Source: Diadema setosum
Lineage: Eukaryota; Echinodermata; Echinoidea; Diadematoida; Diadematidae
Assembly (NCBI RefSeq): GCF_964275005.1
Contig: NC_092694.1
Coordinates: 36,653,542 to 36,717,541, forward strand
DNA length: 64,000 nt
Direction: 5' to 3'
How positions within the stretch are numbered: the first letter of the stretch is position 1; every line of letters begins with the position of its first letter. Positions 57,107 to 64,000 of the stretch are shown piece after piece. The notes below the pieces were generated by a model. That model was not told where the DNA came from, did no database searches, and was given only the letters and a program-made list of their open reading frames with translations. The position numbers and the translations under genes were made by a program.

Positions 57107-60100
57107 TGAATAATGAGAAACCTCCTGTAAAATATGAAAGAGCATACAATTCCAATTCCAAGAGGAATTCAAAGTTTATTCGATGAAATTGGTGTAAGCC
57201 ATGGGGAGAATGTTTTCTCTGTCAGTTCAACACTAGGTGTGGCTATCTCACCGGTGACAGGTTGCCCATCATAAGGAATGCCGTGAGTGTGGAGTCGAAG
57301 AGAAATGCCATGCGCTTCGTGTGGCCGGCAGGTCCTGTGTCTGACTCATCCACGCTGGCCGTGTCCGACATGATGACCAAGTTCTCGTTGGACGGCGATG
57401 CCTTCTCCGTGCTGGTCGTCCGGGTTCCCCAGTCGATCAGCAGCAGGTCGTCTTGCACTGTTGACCTTTTGAGGTGACAAGAATGTGCAAGAAATAGCAG
57501 CAAATGACCTTTGATCTCCCTCTTTCAAATTGATAAAACATATTTTGTGTATCACAAACATGGCAGTTTGCACAAAAATTGAATTGCCAAGGCACTGCTG
57601 TATTAAAGTTGAGATCTAACATGTCACAATATCAAACACAAGTCTCTGAATACTCCATTCTGATTGGCTGATAACTGACTTAAAAATGTTTGATTTTCCG
57701 ACTAATGTTTGATTGCATCTTTTCATTCAACAGTGTCCGGATAGGCTTTGGTTGATGTGACACTGAATGGCACGATATACCAAATACTGTATTAAAACCA
57801 GGATATCTTCGGGGCATGAAATATTCGTGAATTGGAGCTGATGCATTTTGTCGCAGCATGAAATTTTTGTGAATTGGAGCCGACAGATATTTTTTCGCGG
57901 CATGACATTTTCACGAATTGTCACCGGCATTCAAGGCATAAACAACAATTTCGCCAGCATAATCTTGTTTGATTTTGTGAATCTTGGCTCTCATGAAATT
58001 TGCAAACTTAAATTCATTCCTTGTCCAAAAAACATTCCTTGTTTTACAGTAATACTGATCTTTGGACTCTGAGAGGTATTTTGTATGAACAAGCTTAAAG
58101 GCACTACCAACTAGTAGGGAATAGAAGAAATGTGGTTGCTTCCCAGAGAAAGAAAGAGAGAGAAAGCCAAAACTCGAACAGAGAAAGAGAGAAGTTCACT
58201 GAAAGATTATACACCCTTCTTCTTCTTCTTTTTTTTTTCTTCAATTTTCCCTTCAGCTCTTTTTGTTTCTTCTCAATTCAAAGGTTTCAGTTTAAAGGTT
58301 TGATATAGTGTTAGTTGAGATAAGGCTTCAGATTTCCAACTTGTTTTGTGAGATACTGAGAAACCTCTCAGAGAATATGAAAGAGCATACTATTCTAAGA
58401 GGAATTCATAGTTTATTTGATGAAAAATGGTTTTGAAACAGCTGAGATACCCACAACAAACCAATCCTACCAACAGGTGGGACCCACGTTTTATAAGGAT
58501 TGCTTTGGTTTACTTTGTTTTTGGATATTTCTGCCATTTCAGAACTGATTTTTCATCTAATAAACTTTGAATTCTTCTCAGAATTGTTTGCTCTTTTACA
58601 TTTCAGACGTTTTTTTTTCTGTAAATATCTTGCGATAAGTTTAATAGCTGACTCCCCATCTCAACAAAAACTACACCAGCCCTTTAAGCTGTTGCATGTG
58701 ACTTGAAACGAAGCAGCAAAGCAGTATGGGCCAACGATCATCATCTAAAAAATGAACAGCCATCTACAAGTGGTGATTTGGTCTATTGGTTGATGGGAGA
58801 GGCCATGAAATGTATTCTTGTTTCTGTTTGTCTCGAACAAAAGCATGGAAGATTGCAACTGATTGACAAATTCCCCTACATGGATGTAAATAAGCACCAA
58901 ATTAATCAGTGTTTCAGTAATAGCCATGAGAAAATAATCATGGGCGTACATACTCAGGCAGGATTCAAACATATGACCTCTTGGTCACTGGACAGGCATT
59001 TTTTTCCACTAGACCATCAAGCTTCCACCCAATAGCCAGTGCTGGTTCTAAATCTAGGAAGTCATAGGTTGGAATCCTGCCCGACTATGTATGACCATGA
59101 TTTTTTTTTTTTTTTTTTTTTTTTAATCATGGCAACTACATAAACACTGATTATTTCTATGCTTATTTACATTGATACAGGGCATTTGCTAATCAGTTGC
59201 AATAAAAAGAACTTGATGCAAGAATTTCATTAACTTGAATAACATGCAGTACCCGCCAAATGCTATAAGGATTAGAACCAACACTTGCTGTCAGGAAGCA
59301 AGGTGGTCTAGTGGATAAGACACCTGTCCAGTGATCAGGAAGTGGTAAGTTCGAATCCTGCTCGAGTATGTAGTCACTACGCCCCTGATTTTATATCATG
59401 GCTACTACTAAAACACTGATTAATTCGGTGCTTATTTATGTCAATGTAGGGCAATTTGTTGATCAGTTGCAATAAAAACAACTTGATGCAAGAATTTCAT
59501 TAATTTGAAGCATGGAAGATGTAAGCTCTGCATTTCCACTTTGTGTAGATGAGAAATGAGGGTCCCGCCATAAGCTTTTGACATTGTTTTTTATTTGAAC
59601 AAAATATGCCAGAAGCATCTTCTGAATTTTCTTTTAGCATCTTATAGACAAGATGACAAAATGCAGGTTGAATTGTAAGGTTTTCTTTGTCCTTTATTTC
59701 ATGATCAGATGAGATGTTTCCATGGACATGTTACCCATACACAGTGAAAGTGAGAGTGGATTCATATCATAAACATGAATTACTTCCAATCTATGAGAGT
59801 AAAGAATTGAGGATTGATAATTGATGTTGTTTGTTTGGGTTTTTTTTCTAGCAGAGTTTTAACAAATCCTCTTAAGTGCATCCACAGCCTAATTACCACA
59901 GAGCTAAGAATAAGGTCAGTCTTTTGTCTACGGAAAGTGAAAGAAAACTTCTGAATGGTGCAATGCATTTTGTTGTAATGATTGCAAGAGCTGTTTGTAA
60001 CGGCAAGTAAAATGTTTTTGAAAGTACTTACGAAGAGTATCGCACTGACATCTCAAATGGTTTACTCGGATGCAGTGCGCTGTTAAAATCAGAAATCAAT

Positions 60101-63100
60101 TTGTGGAGAATAGACACAACAATCATTGATGATAATGTACAATATGTAGTGTATGCCATCTTCCAGGTCTGCCTCGAAGTAAAGGAGGGTTTTAAAAACA
60201 AGAACACAATGCTGCACACTGGCACTGGTCCGAGGGTCCATGACCAGTAAAAATCACTGTCAGACAGTACCTTTTTCAGGAATGGACCAGTCAAAAATGG
60301 GAAATCTTGGTACCTACAGGTCTGACAAAAATAATTTTCCAACTCATATTTGATTAGCAATTTCAGCTCATGAATGATATTTCACATGGTATCCTGTATA
60401 ATTCTATACAAGAAAACTGCTACACAAAAGATTGTGTAGCAGTGGTGTAAAAATGAAGAGCAAATTGCGATGTGATACCAGGAAAATTACTCCCTGGTAT
60501 ATCTTAGAAAGACAAGGAAGGAGAGATATTGTAGTAAGAGATTGAGAAGGATAGTACATGTATAATTATTTAACAAGAGAGGGAGAGAAAGATAAGGGAG
60601 AGAGAAAGATAGAATGAGATGAAAAGAAAGATATAGGGAAGGAGAGATATATTAAGAGATGGAGAAAGAAAACTAAGAGAGATATAGAGAGAGCGAAAGA
60701 GATAAACATAGAGAGAGAGAGAAAAATATTACAGAGAAAGATAGAAAGAGATGAAAAGAAAGATATAAAAAGATAGGGAAAGAGAGAGATATCAAAAGAG
60801 AGAGAAAGAAAACTAAGAGAGATACAGAGAGAGCAAAAGAGATAAACATAGACAGAGACAGAGAGAGAGAGAAGTATTACAGAGAAAGATAGAAAGAGAT
60901 GAAAAGAAAGATATAAAAAGATAGGGAAAGAGAGAGATATATTGAAAGAGAGAGAAAGAAAACTAAGAGAGATACAGAGAGGCCGAAAGAGATAAACATA
61001 GACAGAGAGAGAGAGAGATTAACTGGACTCACATCTTGGTTCCATTGGCCTGCAACATATCCTGCCAAGAAGAATGAAGAGCCTCTGGGGCGAGGTCTTG
61101 ACCCTTGCGCTTGGCAAAGCCGAGACGACAGTACATGGATACGGCATTCTTCACCAGGTTGAGGTCAATCTGAAGCACGTTGGACAACTGTCCAAGATGA
61201 GAGATGAAAATATGGTATGTAAGAGATGACATTTTCAGGCATGATATACTTTGTAGAAAACTTTAATCGTTTGGGGATGTCCATGACGATAAATATATAT
61301 TGGAGGTTATGGCTTCTACCAACCTTCAGCAATTTTGTGGTTGATTTTCCATTCACTTCTGTGGACTTTCTCAAGAAGAAGAGAAAAGATCACACTGTGT
61401 CCCATTGCTGTCCAACTTATTTTTCGACTGTTGAACAAAAGATTGGAAACAAAGTATACCCTGAATCCGTCTTGAGTGAAGGCTACACTTCAACGATCGG
61501 AAGTCACGCAGACAGCAAAGGAGAAATGGTTTGATCACTTGGCTCGAGAAAGTCCACAAGAGTAGATGAAAGCTCAACCACAAAATTACTGAAGGCTGAT
61601 ACAAGCCACAACCTCCTATTACATTTTAAGGCATGTTTAACAAATTTGCATACAGTTATGGCAACTGAGAGGAAACTCCACATGGCTCATTGCAGCAACT
61701 GACGCCAAAGTACCACAGTATTATTGTACAAAGAACACTCACGGCAACACTGACCAGTGTTATGACCCTCATGCTACTTGGGTCGCACCAATGCTACTCA
61801 AAGTCAAATGCAAAGAGGCAAAGAGATTTTCGCTAGTATACTGCTAAAAAGCAGAGTATGCATACGCCCTGTAGGGTTGGGGGTACCACCTATCGTCACC
61901 CTAAGGATCTGTAGCTTGTTTATTCTAAAAATATAACACAAATTCGCCTAATTCTTACCTCAAATATGCCATAAATACTGCAGTTTTGAATGTCGTGACC
62001 GTCTCGTTGATTATGAATCTCCGTTTTAAAATAGCGCAATTTTAGTGCGTGCGTTCCGTTTTCTTCGCGCAGCTAAAAAGGGTACCTTGCGATCGGCACC
62101 CCCTCCCCTCCATAGGTATACACGTGAATTTCACAGCATAGGTAATACACGTGAATTTCACCGCATATAGGTAATACACGTGAATTTCACAGCCATGCGT
62201 CGTTACTGAGCGGATGTGTAATTTTTAGCTTGGTTTGTTTGAGTTTGATTTTTGTTTCTTCGTTTTTATTGTCTTTATAGCTAATGACACTTAATCCCGA
62301 GCGTACCTTTTCGTTCTATACGCAAACATCCATGATACGCTGGGTGCCGATGGGAAGGTGCCCTGCCGATAGGTGGTGCCCCAACCATACTATTGTTTTG
62401 TGAGTGCACAGGGAGCACTGAAAGCTGACGAGGCGGTAGGCTCACCCTTCATGCTAACATGCTAACAAACAAGCAACCGAGAAGCAGCCAAATCAAGAAG
62501 TGGTGTCGCGTATGAAGTGCGTAATACGCGCTGCAAAAATGTTACTTCCGTACGCAAAGTCCGCCATTACTAAGTGGGTCAGTGGCAGCCCCCATGAAAC
62601 CGCTGACACCACTGTAGAGTCCGCCCTCTCGTGGTGGGGTGGAGAAAAATCTCTGTGGTCAAATGGCACGTTGCACAAAATGCATGCATAGCACAGTCTC
62701 GAGTTCATAATGCAGCCTACTGCCAACATAATCCAAAAGGCATTGTACGGAAGTTATGAAAGGAAAAATTTCAAGAAATAATTGAAGTAGCCTTACTCTC
62801 TACATATTGCTTCTGATACTGTAAAATATCAAAACAAGAGACTCGCGGGTCTAGCGCTCACCTGAGTATCGCAAGTTCACCTTCCACGCAGTCACTAATC
62901 TAAATTATTCACAGCTCTACCAAAATTTGACCAGGCATTCTCAAGTAGAAGATGAAAATGTACAATAAGGGCCCAAATTTTTTAAGATTCCTTAATTATT
63001 GGGGATTTGGGCCCCCTGGGGCCCTCTGGGTGGGGCATGGTGCCCATTTTAACAAATTGAGTTCCTAACCCCTAGGGATGCTACCTGCCAAGTTTGATGA

Positions 63101-63710
63101 AAATCGGTCCTGGGGTTTTCAAGAAGAAGATGAAAATGTAAAAAGTTTACGCTCGACGCATGACGCACGACGCACAACAGACGTCGGACGAAGGGCGATC
63201 GCAATAGCTCACTTGAGCCTTTGGCTCAGGTGAGCTAAAAATCTATGTTTTTTCTTAGTGATAGCTAGTAATGAAATTATATCCTATCAATTTCAATAAT
63301 TTCAATGGTTTAGCTTGTAAAAGATGTTCTTTACAGACAAAAAAAAAAGGATAAGCCTACAATTGTAACAAAAAACTTGATGCACCTCATACTGAATCAT
63401 TGGTACATCACATATTACGAGCAACGGAAAGAGAAAGAGACAAAAACAAACACAAAACTTGCAGAAACTTACCGGTTTTCATAATTCAACATAACCTAGC
63501 CAACACAGAGAACACTGACAATATATTTACTATTCCCAAATAACACCTGGATTTTTTCATGGTTTTGAAGACTATTGGCATCAAGAAATGTTTGACCTCT
63601 CACCTCTGCCACAGTTGTGTGCTCATCGATGGAGACAAAGATCTTGTAGAGGAGCTTCTCAAAGTAGTCACCCTGGAGACGATTCATGACAAAGCCCTCT
63701 AGTGGCGGAA
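48051..63710 (-). CDS. FAM91A1: FAM91A1 orthologue, C-terminal 613 aa (13 exons, 5' end off window)
   Basis: In transcript order the exons are 63710-63604, 61187-61033, 57465-57252, 56885-56799, 55519-55434, 54785-54657, 54382-54295, 53614-53504, 53071-52958, 52318-52249, 50943-50630, 50098-49880 and 48200-48051 (TGA). All borders are AG/GT and every phase joins. The joined protein tracks human FAM91A1 from about residue 223 to its end: [101 protein letters not shown]91A1 is a cytosolic protein that joins the TBC1D23-golgin tether and WDR11 at the trans-Golgi network to capture endosome-derived vesicles. The least conserved part is an acidic stretch in the 314-nt exon. The N-terminal ~220 residues should lie beyond 64 kb. 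No damage seen. Confidence 0.95.
48548..49309. mobile_element. piggyBac-like MITE in the last FAM91A1 intron
   Basis: TTAA at 48544-48547 and 49310-49313 flanks inverted ends CCCTATTCTAACTGGG. Just inside each end lies a second palindrome, GGGGGTCAATTTGACCCCC (about 48590-48620 and 49270-49297). TTAA targets and ends beginning CCC are piggyBac features. No transposase ORF. Confidence 0.8.
51495..51653. mobile_element. MITE with GGGGCCCGTTGCATAAAAGT ends, FAM91A1 intron
   Basis: Same family as 19301-19480, 159 bp, with near-perfect terminal repeats and internal palindromes. Confidence 0.8.
53376..53390. repeat. Poly-G run in a FAM91A1 intron
   Basis: About 17 G after a T run; length may be uncertain in assembly. 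Confidence 0.85.
53765..53983. mobile_element. Mariner-type MITE (TACTGTAA ends), FAM91A1 intron
   Basis: Starts TACTGTAAAACCTGAA and ends TTACAGTA. The interior shares 'gaactggagcca', 'catgaaacttttgtgaa' and 'gtcattcaa' words with the element at 57785-58051. Confidence 0.6.
55584..56381. repeat. Three tandem copies of a 266-bp unit in a FAM91A1 intron
   Basis: The word CAGTATTACAAATGAGACCC begins units at 55584, 55850 and 56116. The first two units look identical over long stretches and the third differs mainly by a 6-base deletion and a few substitutions near its end. The array lies 65 bases upstream (transcript sense) of the exon at 55434-55519. Near identity suggests recent or homogenised expansion. 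Confidence 0.9.
56385..56417. repeat. Poly-C / poly-T run
   Basis: About 19 C then about 13 T at the right end of the 266-bp array. Confidence 0.9.
56500..56720 (+). mobile_element. tRNA-derived SINE, FAM91A1 intron
   Basis: The head AGCTTGGTAGTCTAGTGGAT is followed by a decayed B-box region and the family body 'atcatggctactactaagac' and 'ggcgcttatttacatctgat'. It is antisense to FAM91A1. Confidence 0.65.
56942..57195. mobile_element. TTAA-family MITE (type 1) fragment with TG/TA expansion
   Basis: The ends 'aagggttatcattttggttga' and 'atgaaagagcatacaattcc...aaagtttattcgatgaaattgg' belong to the family. The middle is replaced by a (TG)n/(TA)n run (56985-57101). Confidence 0.6.
56985..57101. 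repeat. (TG)n then (TA)n microsatellite
   Basis: About 9 TG units followed by nearly 100 bases of TA; frames through it are artefacts. Confidence 0.95.
57785..58051. mobile_element. Mariner-type MITE (TACTGTA ends), FAM91A1 intron
   Basis: Starts TACTGTATTAAAACCAGG and ends TGTTTTACAGTA, bounded by TA. The interior repeats 'catgaaatttttgtgaattg' words three times. Confidence 0.6.
58296..58683. mobile_element. TTAA-family MITE (type 1), FAM91A1 intron
   Basis: TTAA at 58292-58295 and 58684-58687, ends AGGTTTGATATAGTGTTAGT and AGGGCTGGTGTAGTTTTTGT. The body matches the copies in the regucalcin introns and at 42981-43480. Confidence 0.8.
58850..59510. mobile_element. Cluster of three tRNA-derived SINEs
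   Basis: A - strand copy (about 58850-59050) and two + strand copies (about 59060-59250 and 59266-59510). The last is best preserved: A box GGTGGTCTAGTGGATAAG, B box GTTCGAATCC (59349-59358), body 'atggctactactaaaacac', 'ggtgcttatttatgtcaat' and 3' part 'gatcagttgcaataaaaaca'. The first two are arranged head to head. Confidence 0.7.
60530..61020. repeat. GA-rich tandem array (~150-bp units) next to a FAM91A1 splice donor
   Basis: Three units (about 60573-60732, 60733-60880, 60881-61017), each containing 'gatgaaaagaaagatata', 'gaaagaaaactaagagaga' and 'gagataaacatagaca'. The transcript is on the other strand, so the pre-mRNA carries about 490 nt of C/U-rich sequence beginning 12 nt after the donor of exon 61187-61033. 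Confidence 0.9.
61871..62390. mobile_element. MITE with GTANGGTTGGGG-ACCACCTATCG ends, FAM91A1 intron
   Basis: Left end GTAGGGTTGGGGGTACCACC and right end (reverse complement GTATGGTTGGGGCACCACCT), both followed by ATCG. The interior includes a threefold ~31-bp repeat (62113-62196, 'taatacacgtgaatttcac'). Superfamily unassigned. Confidence 0.65.
62836..63236 (+). mobile_element. Pearl-like element without tandem core, FAM91A1 intron
   Basis: The left end AGAGACTCGCGGGTCTAGC is followed by GCTCACCTGAG. The right end has 'cgacgcatgacgcacgacgc' and the terminal hairpin GCTCACTTGAGCC/GGCTCAGGTGAGC before CTAAAAA. The interior has 'gccaagtttgatgaaaatcg'. The layout is the same as in the larger element at 40798-42104, but the sequence differs. 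Confidence 0.6.
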
Positions 63711-64000
63711 CTGGGGAAGGTAAGGATGATGTATTGTTGTATATTGTGGTACAATGTCCATGTATAGGCATCACCATTCACAAGACATTATCCCTTCCAC
63801 TTTGACACATAAAACACATAAATAAGTTTTGACACACCACAACATAGTGATTAAAGCTGTTTTGATTTTTCTTGTGTAAAAGAAGAACATGATATCAATT
63901 GCTTCAATCTAATTTCACATCGAAACTTTGCACGCAACCGTTATTCATCACCAGAAAATTTCCATCACAAGCAAATTTAAGACAAGAAATAAGCTATGCA

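Noticed and set aside
56879-57186. Open frames of alternating Tyr and Ile on both strands
   Set aside because: They are translations of the TA microsatellite.
59278-59380. Possible tRNA gene (GTTCGAATCC B box)
   Set aside because: The same SINE body follows it, and the anticodon arm and acceptor stem cannot be paired convincingly.

Overview
The window is animal nuclear DNA. It has spliced genes with GT-AG introns, AT-rich introns full of microsatellites and poly-G/poly-C runs, non-LTR retrotransposons, tRNA-derived SINEs and many small palindromic DNA transposons. The repeat style (frequent AGGCCTA and TACATGTA words, pearl-like elements with a tandem core, TTAA-flanked MITEs) and the host proteins suggest a marine invertebrate deuterostome, most likely an echinoderm such as a sea urchin. 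That is an inference; no species-specific marker is present.

Layout. From 1 to 36.2 kb lie three head-to-tail copies, all on +, of a six-exon gene for a regucalcin/SMP30-type lactonase. Copy A (exons 3-6, 998-4104) is cut by the window edge. Copy B (8850-14190) is complete and encodes 298 aa with all expected active-site residues. Copy C (19094-36203) has all six exons but a 4-bp insertion in exon 1 and two changed substrate-site residues in exon 2. Flanks and introns align between copies, so the array arose from tandem duplication of a unit of about 10-11 kb. Many transposons can therefore be polarised, because the sister copy holds the empty site. Copy C has grown by two nested insertions: intron 4 carries a TTAA-flanked element containing a LINE that is split by a Mutator-like foldback element, and intron 5 carries a TTAA MITE split by a second LINE with an uninterrupted 977-codon ORF.

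From 36.2 to 48.0 kb I see no host gene. The stretch holds diverged tandem repeats, a LINE remnant, a 2.4-kb/1.6-kb tandem duplication whose two halves carry different reciprocal insertions, a pearl-like element with a tandem core, and several foldback MITEs. From 48.05 kb to the right edge, on the - strand, are the last 13 exons (613 aa) of the FAM91A1 orthologue, a trans-Golgi vesicle-tethering protein that works with TBC1D23 and WDR11; its 5' exons lie beyond 64 kb. Its introns hold a piggyBac-like MITE, mariner-like MITEs, SINEs, a threefold 266-bp repeat and a pyrimidine-rich tandem array next to a splice donor.

The regucalcin array and FAM91A1 point toward each other across the gene-poor middle and have no obvious functional link. 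No RNA gene, CRISPR array, LTR element or virus-like element was recognised.
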